Below, one piece after another: positions 1-12,707 of a stretch of DNA of 64,000 nucleotides. This DNA is from Cryptomeria japonica (Eukaryota > Streptophyta > Pinopsida > Cupressales > Cupressaceae): NCBI RefSeq assembly GCF_030272615.1, contig NC_081414.1, forward strand, positions 812,175,069-812,239,068. Reading direction: 5' to 3'. The notes beneath the pieces were generated by a model that was given only the letters and a program-made list of their open reading frames with translations, had not been told where the DNA came from and did no database searches. How positions within the stretch are numbered: the stretch's first letter is position 1; each line of letters starts with the position of its first letter. Made by a program: the position numbers and the translations under genes.

Positions 1-1252
1 AATGTTATTATGAACATCTCCATACTCCGAAGACAATAGTGACTTAAAAAACCTAACTACCTCTGAAGCAATATCCTCCTATTCTGTTAAAAGTCTGCCA
101 TTTGGACACTCAATACAAGATATCCTATTTTTACTTCTCTTAATTTTTGTTGAAGAGTGAAATTTTTTTGTATTTCTATCACCATCTAAAAGCCAGAACT
201 CCCTCGATTTCTTCTCTGGACAAAACTTCTTCAAGCTCTACTTTTAGCAATTTTAGTTCATCAAAAACAAGAGGCACCATACCATGTTGAATCACATGTG
301 AATTAAGACAGTCAATCATATCTTGAATCCTCTATTTTTCTTGAAAGATGTTCTTAAAATGCAAGATATTCCATTCTCTAATATTAAATTTCAAAAATCT
401 CAACTTCTTAGCAATCTGAAACATTCGGGATCTAGAGCAATAAGGAGCAGAACTCCACCATTTTTTGAGCAAAGGCAAAAAGGAAGAATCTCTAAACCAC
501 ATAGGTTAAAATTTAAAGGGTGACTTAAAAGGAGCTTTATCTTCTAGAATTGATAGGGAAATTGGAAAATGATCTGACCTCGAAACTAGAAGAATAGAGG
601 AAAAAAATTCGAACTCTGAATCAATCCAAGCATCTGATAACAAAAACCGGTCTAACCTTTCTGCAATCTAAGAAAAATCTCTTCGCATATTTGTCCATGT
701 GAAAATCCCATTCTGAAACTGACAATCAAAAAGACCCATGTCCTTAATGAACATCCCAAAGTCTTCCATAATTTTTTTATTAGGAAGAATACCTCCTTTC
801 TTTTCTCCTAGGTTAGTGATAGCATTAAAATCCCCCCCAAAGATTATAAAGGGAATATGCCTTAAAGGGGAGGAAATTCTCTTAAGATCTCCCCATAATT
901 TAGTCTTCCTTTGAATACCAAAAGGAGCATAAATATAAAAAAGCCAAAACTTAACCTTTGAAAGCTTGCTTTTAACTAAGGCCAACATTTAGTTTACAGT
1001 AGAAGCAACTAGCTCAACCTCAATGTTATAGTTATTCCAAGGTAATGCCAAACCCCCTGACGCACCACAAGCTAGAGAGGAGAGGAATTCCCACTTTCTC
1101 CAAGAAGAAAAAACTAAATCAGTAGACTCCTTTGACAATTTTGTCTCTTGCAACATGAAAATATCAGACTTAACTAAGTCCATCTGAGACTTAATTAAGC
1201 GCCTCTTGTTAGGGGCATTTAAGCCCCTAACATTCCAAGATATAATTCTCAT
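1..1252 (-). pseudogene. LINE ORF2: endonuclease and pre-RT linker, 3' part outside window
   Basis: ORF2 would encode the endonuclease/reverse transcriptase that nicks the target and copies LINE RNA into it. I place the start at the ATG at 1252-1250 because it opens with MRIISWNVRGLN, the usual start of plant L1 endonucleases; the TTG at 1261 is in frame but less likely. Visible motifs are MLQETK (about residue 36), GGDFNAI near 836-816 and SDHFPIS near 574-554. A TAG at about 669 and a changed frame near 988 break it. Further left the linker is recognisable by REWNILHFKNIF and LLDGDRNTK, again with several stops. The ORF1 stop at 1260-1258 lies just before this start. Confidence 0.85.
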
Positions 1253-1257
1253 TGCTC

Positions 1258-3463
1258 TCAAGGGGAGATTGAGGCTCCCCTCTTTCCTTTAGATGAAGAA
1301 GACTTCCCTTCTCCAAAACTACTTTGAAGATTGCGCTTCACAGCCCCCAACCTAGTCACAGGAGGATTGATAATAGACCTCTTACTCCTCTTACCCTTAG
1401 GAGTACCACTTCCTTTCATAGCGTCACCAAGAGAAACCGAATGCTTCCCTTTCCCAACCCAAGGAGAAAGAGAAAAAGTCTGCTGAATCTCAGCATCAAT
1501 TTCCAATTGAGTCTTTTGATTCTTTGGAGGCCTACCCCTGCTAGAAGAGACCATAGATGAAGCCCTAATTAGAGTAGTTTGAACAATTGGTAAACTCTTA
1601 CTTGACTTAGGAGAAGTCATGACTAAATTATCTATGATGTCCACTTCTGATGAGGCCAAAACCTCAAAAGGGTTAGCAGATGCAGAAATAGGAAGGGTCG
1701 ATTTAATTCCCCCTAAGTCATTCTCAATGGAACATATAACCCTATTCATAATGTCCTCATCCATCTGATGCTCATGATCTTTAAAAAGATCATTTACTTG
1801 GTGAACCAAATTTTCATCTGGCACAATAACAGGAATGTCCCCCAACTGAATATTATTTCCTAAGGTAGCGTTATTATCCACATCCACATCAACATGCTGT
1901 GAAGAATTAGACACCAATTCTTTGACTTGTGAGAAAGGATAGCATCATCAAGAAACCCTAGAGAAGAAACCCCAACATTATACTTCGAGACAACCCCATC
2001 ATTCTTCGCAAAAATCTGACCAATCCCCTGATAAATTTCTAAGTATTCTTTTGACTTCACAGGACAGATAAGATTCCCACCACCATCATTTAGTGACTTA
2101 TCCAAAGAATTTGAGGTAGTGAGATTTGGAAGCAGATCATCCACATTGTTGTCCCCTGAAACCACAATATTCTTGTGTGCTACTATCTTATCCTTACTTG
2201 TAAATAACCCTACAGACTCTAGATCGTGAGACACAACATAAACCTCTCGCTTCACAACATCCCTCATAGCCTGGTTAACCTCAAAAGTAGTAGGATGTTT
2301 CCCAGTGGAACCATTAACTAATAGTTTATCCAGAAATGGATTATCATTACTACCCAAGCAATATTCTGCCTTATCCAGAATAGAGGATTTCGAAAAATCC
2401 ATAAGAAAAGGAGCATCCAATTGCAAGGAAGTTTTACCAAAGTCTTTCTCCAACTTATTAATTGGTTGTTTTCAAATACCCTCATGAGATTTAATGATAC
2501 AGGTCCAAGGGCAAACATTATTAGGGTTAGTGAGGACACAGAATTTTACCAAAACCTCCCCTCCACAAAATCAAATCTTGATGATAAGAAATAACCACAA
2601 GTATTACCAATTTGTTCCAAAACCTCTGGGTCCAGAAATTCAAATGGTAATTTGGGCAAGCCAAACCAGAAAGGAACTAATTTAAAGCTTGACCAAGCAG
2701 GGACATAAAATGGTTTCCAAGCCGAAACAAACACTAAATTTTTACCGAACCAGTAATGTGAAGATTTTAAAACTTCATCCCTAACAGAAGAAGAGTTGAA
2801 AAAAATAATAAATGTATTTGTAGAGAGTAATTGAAAATAACGCATATCAGACCACTTTTTCTGCAATTTATGATGAAATTTAGATAAACTAGTTGCATCC
2901 CCCCATATTTCCCCAGAAATAGTATGTGTATGCAAACAAAGAGCTTTCAAATCCACAACAGAATCAAGTAAATCAATGCATGGAACAGGAGCCCATACCT
3001 GTGAAGACCCACCTCATAAATCAGAGCTGGTTTGATTTTCACTTACCTTATTGTCTTTTCCTGATGTCGAAGATTCCTTTACCTTATCCCCTCTTTGATG
3101 TGATGAAGATAACTCAAGCGGGTTACTGTTAGACTGTTTGTCCATCATCTTTTCACCAGCGTTCAGCTGAGAAACCCTAATTGCCTCATTTACAGATGAA
3201 AACTTCACAACTTTTGCATAGGATGGTTTTCCTCCCAACTTTGTAGATCATTTACTCGGAAGCCCCTTTAAATGATTTGGGATAAACTTTTGCCACGGGC
3301 CTTGACCAAAATGCCTACGATCCAAAAATTGTTGATGCCTTTCACCAGATCTGTCCATACTCCGCCAATTTCCACAGCTTGGACCTCTGAAAAAACCTTG
3401 AAAATATTTGGAGACCGGTTTGAAATTTCTTAAGTATGCCCTCAACCAATTCTGTGCCGCCAT
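1258..3463 (-). pseudogene. LINE ORF1, gag-like RNA-binding protein with DUF4283 domain
   Basis: This is the ORF1 of the LINE, expected to bind the element's RNA in the ribonucleoprotein. The N-terminal piece (3463-3248) starts MAAQNWLRAYLRNFKP. A second piece (3238-3014) contains GGKPSYAKVV, a phrase common just before DUF4283. The DUF4283 core is at 2956-2546 (KWSDMRYFQLLSTNTFIIFF, then WFGLPKLPFEFLDPEVLEQIG). A Ser/Lys-rich C-terminal part (1917-1258) ends in a TGA immediately before ORF2. The reading is broken into five pieces by frameshifts and stops. No zinc knuckle is clear, which is common in degraded plant ORF1s. Confidence 0.75.
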
Positions 3464-4310
3464 ATCTACCCATTTGCCCTTCGTGAAGACCAGCTATGGG
3501 ACATGTGGTGGATCATCCCAGCCCACATTAGCCCACTCACCAATAACCCTAGTTTTGCCCATACCGAGTAAGAAATTGCAATCTTATCTTCGTTTTTACT
3601 AGGGTAGCAGAAGGTTTAATGTTCTGAACCCAACTTACAGGTTCATAATGACTGAAGCAGCTGATCAAGGGAGAGAACAAAAAATCTGGCTTCTAAATGT
3701 GCCGTTAGCGCTTCAATGCAGTGATTCAAATGCCCTGTCGTGTGAACTCTTCTACAGATGACTTGAATCCTAGCATCCCAGGCTGGTGTCTTGTCTAATG
3801 CTCAATGAATTTTGACGCCTGGAAATGAAATTGCTATTGTTGGGCGCAGCTAAACCCTAATGATCAAACCCCCATCTCTGATTTCTGCATGCCTGTGATG
3901 GTTAGAGAAGCGTTTGCAATGGTTGCTGATGCGCTGTCAATGTGCTTTCCTAGAGTTCGGGCTTCCCACTGGATGTTTCCAGCAACACCGCTTACAATTT
4001 CCGCTCAAATATATTTATCAAAACCCCCGCTCTTTCCAAAAATTTATCTATTTCTGAATGTCTCTATTCAAATTTGCTGAGTGTGACATGAAATCATAGA
4101 GGCTCGACGAAAGAGAAACCCTCGAAATTTTGTTGATATTGTAATTTGTAGCTTCTGCTAATCATGAACTACCAAAATATTGATCCTTCAAGAGTGAAAT
4201 ATGAATGTCTGAGAGCATGGCATTTGGGGTGATGAGAGCTGCCTCCAAATCCTCAGCTGAAAATTTGACTCCGATTTCTAGAACAGGGCGAAAAACATGA
4301 AAGAAATTAA
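3464..4310 (-). other. Probable LINE 5' leader
   Basis: No convincing coding sequence in either strand. Base composition is more balanced than the AT-rich DNA to its right, and it directly precedes ORF1 on the minus strand, so it is most simply the 5' untranslated leader. This is inferred from position only. Confidence 0.4.
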
Positions 4311-6130
4311 GCACAGATACGAGCTGCCACATTGAATTAAAAGTTTATTAAAGAATGATTGAATGATTATTATATATATATTATTTGTTATTAAAAAATG
4401 ATATATGAATAAAATAAATACATAAAATAAAGAAAAACCAAATATAAAATAAATAAGCAAAAATAAATAAATATAACTTATATTTTATCTATAGCCAAAT
4501 TATGCATATACCTAGCATGGGCACTCTACTTAAAAAAAAAGTTTTTAATTAATAACCTATGGTTAGAAAAAAAAAATTAATTAATAACATATTGTTAGAG
4601 GAGGAATTATAGGAAATAGCAATAAAAGATAGTAAAGGGAATTTATTTTTCATTTTTCCACGCACTAGAGACGACTCTCATTTATGGAGAGAGGGGTGCG
4701 AGACTGGGAAGGTAGTCGTGCACGCTGTTGAAGGAAGCCATGCCATTAAAACAGTATGGTAACCATGTACTTCAAGAAATCTAGATTGTCAGGCCATTAT
4801 TAAAACCAAACAACACCTTGACTGGAAAAAGAAAGGGGAGTCTGGAGGAAAAGAAAATTTGGGGAAAGCACAAGGATAGGCATGTGAAGCAAGTAGAGGT
4901 TCCTGAGAGGGCAATCTTGCATCTGGACATGAATTGGGAGTGATTTGAAGGAGCTACACACTAGCAATTGTGGAACAAGAGTTTGGTCAAACAACAAGTT
5001 TCAATTCTCTGGCTCAACCTTTTATCTATATGGAAAAATAAACTTAAAGGTAGAATGAAATAAAATATAAATCTGAAATTTTAATAGTTGTAGCTTGTTT
5101 CTAATTTCTTAGTTAATAAATATAGAGTAAATTCATCATATTGATGAGGGTTACATAGTTAATCAATTTTGTTTCTAATTTCTTAGTTAATAAATGTAGA
5201 GTAAATTCATCATATTGACGAGGGTTTTATAATGAATCAGTTTATAGAATTCATCCAACATAATCTTGTCTGGGAGTTGCCTGAATCCTTTAAATTTTTA
5301 TGTAAAATAGTTTCAGGCACTCTTTGTTGAATCATCTCCCTTGGGTTGTTCTTATAGGATATATTCTCTTTCAAAAATAAAATAAAAAGAACAAACTCCA
5401 CCAAATATAATTTCCTTTCTAAGTCCACCTTCTAGCTCACTTTAGAAGCCAATGCCTAAGTTAACCCTCTATATTATCTTTGGTTGTTGATACAACATTA
5501 GATGTCTATTTTCCAATTTAATTTCTTGTTTGAATATGTAATATAAGTGAGTAACCCAGAAACATCTTCGCCACTAGAGCTGAGATAAGGGATTAGAACA
5601 AAATTATTCAAGCATGGGTAAAATCTTATCTGAGGGTCGATAACTATTCTCACTACCACTTGCTGCTCTATAGGTTATCCACCTTGTTTAAAAGAGTCAA
5701 CACCCTTTGTTGAGCTTAGTCTCTCTATGCTTAAGCTCATAACTTAAAACCACATCCAGTGCATTTGTAGCAGCTCCACATGTGTTTTTGACGACAAAAC
5801 GTAATTGCCTGTAGCTTCTTTAAACAATATCAAATAACTTAAATTAAAGCCATAGCTTGTTGGGGACCAAAATTTTAATTTTTAGCAACTTTAGTTATTT
5901 ATTTGGGAGTTCATTTAAAATGATAAAAGAGAACAATGTAATTTCTGTAGTGCAACCATAAACCATGTATATTTGACTACATGTTTAGAAGGTTAACTAT
6001 TACAAATATAGTGAGCTCGAAGAAAAGATTAAAAGGAACGATCTTTATGAGTAAACCTTAGGTGGGAACTGCTAAAACTATATGGAATGCGAGAGGAGAA
6101 TAAATACTATATATATATATACAATAAACT
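4311..6130. other. AT-rich intergenic DNA, no gene seen
   Basis: Short poly-A and TA runs, a 74-bp tandem duplication listed separately, and a short (TA)n near 6100-6121. I see no protein family, LTR terminus or RNA gene. Confidence 0.5.
5097..5230. repeat. 74-bp tandem duplication
   Basis: Two adjacent copies start at 5097 and 5171 with the sequence gtttctaatttcttagttaa. They differ at only a few positions (tatagag/tgtagag, ttgatgag/ttgacgag), so the duplication is fairly recent. It lies in non-coding DNA. Confidence 0.85.
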
Positions 6131-6960
6131 GAATTGGTTAAAGTTATGATTCTCAATTGCCTCTAAGGCCAGTAACCCCATACTCTAACTCATCCTTAGC
6201 ATTCTAGCTGATCAACCAATGCTGAAAGTAGTCTTAGACTAGCTACATTAGTTTAACCCAACTGAAGGGAAGTAGCAAGCATTTTCTTAGAGACCTGTGA
6301 GTTATTGACCTTGTTGGCTTTCTTTAAACTATTTGGGACTCTACTATTGGCTGGAAGTTGGTATAATACCTTGGGTAAGAGTGACCCAATGAAACTTTCA
6401 TATTCCAACAATTCTAGAAATCTTAAACTTCGGCATGGAAGAGGCTGGTTGGAAAACTATCTACCCCAATTGGGAGTTCTCTTTCCAGCTATAGCACTAA
6501 GCAAGTATAGACGCTGACTTGATAGAGTTAGGACCTACAATGGCATAGGTAGAGGATAGTATTCCTCTAAGACGTAGACAAATCCTCTCTATTTGAGGTG
6601 AACACCTAGGGATAAAACCTATGACCCATTCTAGATAAGCTTATCCACTCGAGATTGACAATATTCAAGGAGCGTATTGTGCTAGTAGACTGTTAGCCAT
6701 ACCCCTAGATAGTGGATGGATTGCACCAGTTACATGTCGGCGATCGATGTCCCGGTTGCTTAGTCATCCGATAGATTGACAACAACATAACTAATCTCTT
6801 AGTTTAGATTGGCATGTCTTAGGTACTTGAACCTTGAGTTAGTAAATACCTTAGGTGTTTGGTCTTTAGAGGTAGACCGTGTCTCACCACGGGCCATAGA
6901 ATCCACTTGGGGCGGTCAATAGGTACTAAACCACACTTAAAAATTTATGCAAATAGGACA
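6131..6960. other. Unrecognised stretch of more balanced composition
   Basis: This block stands out from the AT-rich DNA on both sides by its higher GC content (for example around 6700-6770 and 6880-6925). A 70-codon open stretch at 6305-6517 has no recognisable motif. It could be an old LTR or an untranslated region of a mobile element; I cannot assign it. Confidence 0.35.
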
Positions 6961-7639
6961 TGATTCTATTTGTTATAAAAAATACCAGAAATCCATTAGA
7001 TTAACGGGTTTAGCAGTCTACCAAAAAAAAAATGGAAAAAACCTAAAAATTGATAGAACAATCTATGCAGAAAACAAGCAAACTAATTGTGCATTAAAAT
7101 TATTATTGTAAAAATTCCAAAATAAATCAAAGTGTTCACGAAAACCAATTTGATATGGAACCTTTGGATGTATGCAAATTTACTATCGCAAACTGTTGGT
7201 CTAATATTTTAACCTGCTTTTATTTGGCTTCGAATATTATGTCTTTTGTAATGTACCTCTCAAATCTGCAAGATGTTTAGTTGTCCAATTTGAAAGATGA
7301 TTAATTTTATTTTAAATTTGTATTTGCAGCCTCAGTTCCTAATAGTGTAAGGCTAAACTCTTGCAATAAATTCAAACGTTCGTTATGATTGCTGCACTGT
7401 AAAGCTAAAAATTTAGCCCCGACATTTATACCAAACAGATTTTTTTAATGTAATTATATTTGATGACCCAAACTACAGGTTATAGCCATTAAACAATTGA
7501 TTTCTACCACCAAGCTGCATACGTGATTAAAAGTAACTTTTGTGAACATAACAATAATTTTGACCTTTCAAAAGATATTTTTTTCAAATCAAATGATAAC
7601 TATTTAATAACGTACACCATATTTATCTCCGCCCTGTAA
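6961..7639. other. AT-rich intergenic DNA, nothing recognised
   Basis: No open reading frame of note, no repeat structure and no transposon signature were seen. Confidence 0.4.
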
Positions 7640-7948
7640 CGTTGAAAGGTTATTTATAAGCATGAGATGTTTTGGATATGATCTCTTATGAGAAAATAGA
7701 AAATAGAAGACTAGAGAAAAGGAAGATGATGTTTTTGATACACAATGGGAATGTTTATGGATAAGTGAGGTATTGAGTTTCAGTAGGATGTACTTTATGC
7801 TCCATTGTCTCGTGTTCTATTTCTGACGAAGAAACACTTAGTAATCCACCTGAAGTGATTATGAAAGTATATAGTTGTTCTTTTTTTTTCTTTCTTTTTT
7901 TTTTTTTTCTCTCCGCCACATTGTGAGATCCACTCTATTGTGTTTACT

Positions 7949-8074
7949 AGATCCTTATTAAACCAGAAGTATGTGAAGGTTTTATTTTGGTATCAGCAAC
8001 ATGTAGAAATGAAGATCCTTATAAAACCATAAGTATGTGAAGGTTTTATTTTGGTATCAGCAACATGTAGAATC
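7949..8074 (+). repeat. 64-bp tandem duplication covering a primer-binding-like site
   Basis: Copies start at 7949 and 8013 with agatccttat. Each contains aagtatgtgaaggttttatt followed by TGGTATCAGC, which resembles the initiator-Met tRNA binding site of Copia elements (TGGTATCAGAGC). The duplication therefore doubles the LTR/PBS junction. Confidence 0.8.
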
Positions 8075-8099
8075 ATTTCTAGAAAGTATGTCAATCAAG

Positions 8100-9139
8100 G
8101 CGAAGGCAACATTTTAGATTTTCCATTCAAAATTTTGTGGACCAATACAAACACCCTCAATTGGTGGAAGATATTGATTGTTTAAATTCATCAGTGATTA
8201 CAGAAGAAAAATGTTTGTCTACTTTCTAAGACATAAGAACGAATTACTTAATTATATTTGTCAATGAAAACCTCTACTTGAGAAGAAAACTGGATACTAT
8301 ATCAAAGCATCAATCATAGAAAGAGGTGGTGAATAACTGCTATTGTGTACACTCATCAATAAAATAGAGTGGTTGAAACAAAAAAAAAATACAACGATCA
8401 TAAGAATAGAAAGTATCATGTTGAAAACAACATGTTAATCAAATGAATATTAGGATAAAGTTTTAGTATGTGCAACTAATATAATGAATATTAGGATAAA
8501 TTTTTAGTATGTGCAACTAATATAATGAATATATATACCACCAACTGTAACAAAAATGTGATTCTAGTGTAAGAAATTAGTGTTGCTTTCATGAGTGTTT
8601 GGATTCATGTCATATGCTCATGTCTTAGGTAAATTGAGAAATAAATTAGATAATAAATGAGAAAAATGTAAATTTGTAGATATAGTGATAAATCAAACAC
8701 TTATAGAATTTAGAGTTCAATAGCCAAAAGAATTATAATAAAAAAATTGTATATTTCATAGAACAAGAAGGAAAAGCATTGGATGCAAGTTTGAAAAAAA
8801 AGTAAGTGTAGAAGCAATCTTACAACACGAAGATAAATAAGTAGTATTCAAAAGTATCCATTCAACTATGACTCCCATACCCATCCAAGTTCAATAAATT
8901 TGTCAACAAGTGGCACCACTAAGAATGAGGATTGTGGTACACTTTCAAGCAAGTACACCCTCAACTGTACAAAAAACACCATCTCCAGTTCGCATTCTTG
9001 TTACTAAACCATCAAGTCCACATTCTACAAGATATACTTCAACTGACATTTCAAATCCCACATTAGCAAGCTTAATGATAAAAAGAAAAAGAAAAAGTAT
9101 GAGAGACATTTATGAGAAAAATTCAATGCAACAATTGTA
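8100..9139 (+). pseudogene. Copia integrase and integrase-RT linker relic
   Basis: At about 8344-8385 the translation reads THQ, stop, NRVVETK, matching the Copia integrase consensus around its catalytic glutamate (TPQQNGVVERKNR). At 8910-9139 an open stretch of 76 codons ends KRKRKSMRDIYEKN, the typical phrase between integrase and reverse transcriptase (R-S-L-x-D-I-Y-E). The Ser/Thr/Pro-rich stretch before it is normal for this linker. Everything else is eroded or deleted. Confidence 0.6.
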
Positions 9140-9230
9140 ATGCCTTGACAATCAACCCCTAAAAACATTGTCCAAGGAAGCATGGAATATTTTTTTGAAC
9201 CATTTAAGTACAACAATAACAATATTTAGA

Positions 9231-11018
9231 AGTTCACAATCTTAAAATATAGATATACAACATCTTGTCACATTGCACAAGTAGAGAAATTAGGATCTAA
9301 AACACCAACCAAATATGGAAGAAGGCTTAGAACAGCTTAAGAGTGATCAATAAGGATTTTTTACCCTTACAAGACTTTGCGAGACTTTACAATACATGAC
9401 AAGAATATCTTGATCTTCTGCTCAATCCTAGGTGCTATGATCAGTCATCTACGGATGAAGGCACACAAACAAGTGCAAACAAAACCATAGTGTTTCACTA
9501 ACAACACAAATGGACAACCTCAAAGGTTCCCCAGATTCTCTAGGACCCAAAAAAGAACTTTTGTGAACAAGTTTTGTCCATCTAGGTCCCACAAATACTT
9601 ATTGTTGAAGGTGCCAAGACACTAGTACCCCAAGTGGAATAGGCCACCCAACAAGGATACTAACATCCCACACTAGTTTCAAAATTATAGGTTAGATTGC
9701 CCAGGGTGCATTACTCTCCTCTTTGTTTTTTGGTCTCTTGAAAAATCCTATTGACAGTATCCCATGCAATAGTCCATTTGATGCAAAAATATTCAAGCTA
9801 ATGAGCAATCCAAATGTAGGTATTGACCTTTCACACACCATGTATAGAATAGACTAAGCCAGAGGTGTCAAAAGAACCTATGAAACATGATAATGATAAG
9901 AGAAGACTTAGGGGAAAAAGGAGGGAAAATAACTCCCCTAGATATTAGATGTCACCAATGTACAAAAGAAGAGGATGGTGAGATGCATGATGATCTCACC
10001 ATCATCCTAACTTCCTACTATAAGTAAGGACATGCTTGAATACAAATTGAGTACACTTCTTCACTTTTAAATATTTTACAAGATGTCCTCGAAGGCCTCA
10101 AATAGACCCAAAAACTACACAACATGACAAATTTATGCTTTATGTTAGGAAAAAAACATTAGCGATCTACAACACACTAAAATATGACTCTAACACTCCT
10201 TAATTCCTTTTAAAACCCAATATAAGATTCCTTAACCATTTTACAACATTTGAAATAGAAAGTAACACTTCAAGATTACTCATACTCGACAAAAACATCA
10301 ATATACACAATCATTATTAATATTTTTTATTTACATTTGACGACGAATCATTCTGAATGAATGTCCAATAAATAGTATTATAACTTTACATTGTTGTAGG
10401 ACACAAGGTCCTTGAATTACATATTTGCATGATTTGAAATAACTTGAAATCATGAAAAGAAAGTTGATAGGAGATAGTCCAATGTCACTTCTTATGCAAA
10501 AGTCTTTGATCTATAGTTGTGGTTTACACACCACCCAACCATGTGAAACTCATAGGTATATGCAAACATGCTATAGAGATAATCACATGGCTAAAATACC
10601 AAACATATGAAATACACATGGGGAGAAGGGCTTGAACAAACAACAATGATGAACTATACACACCTAGCAATATCATGGGGTAAATAATAAAAATACAAAA
10701 GAATACTAAATCTCTTATGTGATACTCAAGCTACATAGGGGTTATGTTCAGAGGTCATGAAGAAGAGTTTCACCGTATAGCATAAAGGAATGGGTCATGC
10801 AGAATCAAGTGGTCCTCTTAATAATATAAGGAGACTCAATCATAATAGAACAATGCACCAAATATTTTTCAGGTCTTCCCAACTCATCTTAAACATATAA
10901 TATCACTCTAGGACTGAGAGGGACATCCATTATCTTAATTTTATTACCTATGTTTTGTGTAGTTTACACCAATTACTTATAACTCCCCAATAAGTTTCAT
11001 GGTGGTAAATTTGTGCAC
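9231..11018. other. Unassigned DNA upstream of the outer Copia element
   Basis: I found no coding frame, LTR terminus or RNA gene. Its right edge (caaat at 11,019-11,023) is the left target duplication of the Copia element. It was once continuous with 26,814 onward. Confidence 0.4.
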
Positions 11019-11290
11019 CAAATAGTTGGCATTTTTGGCATAACTGATGCAAATGAGTTGATGATTGTATCACTAGAGGAATGATGATGACATGATCAAT
11101 TATTAGTGTTGTCATTGTTGGCAACCTATGTCAATTAATGTTTGATGATGGTTACAGATGAACTTTGATGTTCGACTTGTTGGATAAGTAATTTGGTCTA
11201 CTGAATTTAGAATTTGTAAGTCTGATAGGTTTTACCAGGAAGACTGAGAATTAGGACTTCAATTAGTAAAAGAAAAGATTTTGATGGAAT

Positions 11291-12707
11291 TCTAGATGTA
11301 TAAAAATGACCATATTCCTAAATGAATATTTTGTGTTCATTTCTCTATTTAATTAAATCCAATTTAATTAAATTATCCATATTCTTCTATTTTATTAAGT
11401 AAATTACTAAATTTATTTAAATAAAATTCACTATACCCATTTAATGAATAAATAATTTTATTCAATTAAATCCCCCCTATCCACTTTTAATTAAATTCAA
11501 ATTTAATTAAATAGTTATCCTAAATTGAATAAATCTAATTTATTTAATTTCCCCAAATTGCAACCAAATTGAATTAAATCTCTGTAATTCAATTAAATCC
11601 TATTATCCCTCCATCCACTTGCAAAATCCTAAACCCCTTTCTAATCCCTTCTAGAATCCTCTAATCGCTTCTAATTAACCTAACCCCTCCTCTAAACTTT
11701 GTCACATCCCTAAGCAAAGGGAAGTCACTTCTCAAACCTCAAAGTCTTTGATAACCATTAAAGGCTTCAAACTCCTTCAACCACTTAATCCCCAAAAGTC
11801 TCCAATAACCATTAATGGTTAACTCAAACCCTCCTACATGGTTAAAACATTTGTTTTAAGTCAACCTTCACCCAACCCAAGGGTCTCATCAGGCCTTTAA
11901 TGCTTTGACCATGATTATCTCTTAATCATTTGCACAAGAGTTTATACCTAGATTAACTCTTAATCCATTGGGTAAGCCTAACTTAAGCTTAACCCTTATC
12001 TCTAGATAACCCTAAGGTCTTCTCAGGCATTTAATGCCTCCAACCCCTTCTCTCAACCCAACCCTATGTTGACACTTGTCACCATTTCATTGGTGACAAT
12101 TACAAACATGGATCCCCAACTTTCAAACTCAACCCTTGATTAAATCATTCAATCCTGATCATCCATTGCCCTATTTTTGCTATAAATAGAGCTCTCATTC
12201 CTCCATTTTCAACAATCATCATCCTCCAAATTTGTATATCACACTTATGCTCAAATACATTCAAGCTTTCACATATCATTTTATGCTCATCATTTAGCCT
12301 CTCTTTAGAATAGAAATTGGTCTAAATATGCATGCTTAGAATAATCTCTTTATCATTTAGCTCAATCATAGACTAAATATATCATGTTAGGATAGTATTC
12401 ATACTAACCTTGTCATCTTATCATCTAGTTTATTGCATTTCTAAAATCATACATATCTTAACATACCTTTCATACTAAAATCTATCAAAGCATCCCTCGT
12501 TCTTGCATTTGACATCCCTAAACCATGAGCAAAAATGTTGGTTTGAGGGACATTGTGAGATAGAGAACCATGGGACCCACCTTGGGAAGCTGATTAATAC
12601 TTCATTACTCCATAGCTTGCACCAAGAAGTCCTGTGTGTGTGTGTGGACTAGTTTCTAATAATATTTTCACATATTAAGTTTTATCAGCCCACTTTTCCC
12701 GCATACA
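11291..12707 (+). mobile_element. Probable solo LTR inserted in the 5' LTR
   Basis: This 1,417-bp block is flanked by ggaat on both sides (11,286-11,290 and 12,708-12,712) and is missing from the sister LTR, so it is a clean insertion. It ends in cataca and begins tctaga (an altered TG start). It holds an A/T-rich ttaattaaat upstream part, a TATAAATA box at 12,181-12,188 and a (tg)n run near 12,633. It has no coding sequence. These features fit an LTR left after LTR-LTR recombination. Similar AATTAAAT-rich sequence starts the Gypsy LTRs at 37,977 and 56,853, which may mean a related family. Confidence 0.65.
12181..12188 (+). promoter_or_regulatory. TATA box in the solo LTR
   Basis: TATAAATA followed by agagctctcattcctcc, the layout expected of a Pol II core promoter at the end of an LTR U3 region. 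Confidence 0.45.

Larger units (their letters stand above)
1..4310 (-). mobile_element. L1-like non-LTR retrotransposon (LINE), cut by the window edge
   Basis: Reading the minus strand from about 4310 leftwards gives a 5' leader, an ORF1 with a DUF4283-type domain, and an ORF2 that begins with an apurinic-type endonuclease and continues into the linker before reverse transcriptase. This order is that of plant L1-clade LINEs. The reverse transcriptase and the 3' tail lie beyond base 1. The 5' boundary is a guess, placed where GC-balanced sequence gives way to AT-rich DNA near 4310; no target-site duplication can be checked because the 3' end is missing. Both ORFs contain stops and frameshifts, so the copy is dead. 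Confidence 0.85.
7640..9230 (+). mobile_element. Decayed Copia-type LTR retrotransposon remnant
   Basis: A possible LTR end is followed by a TGGTATCAG primer-binding-like site (near 7988 and again near 8052). Downstream a relic of the integrase C-terminal core is followed by the integrase-RT linker. Gag, protease and nearly all of RT are missing. The outer limits are approximate because only one LTR-like end is present and it is heavily altered. Confidence 0.55.
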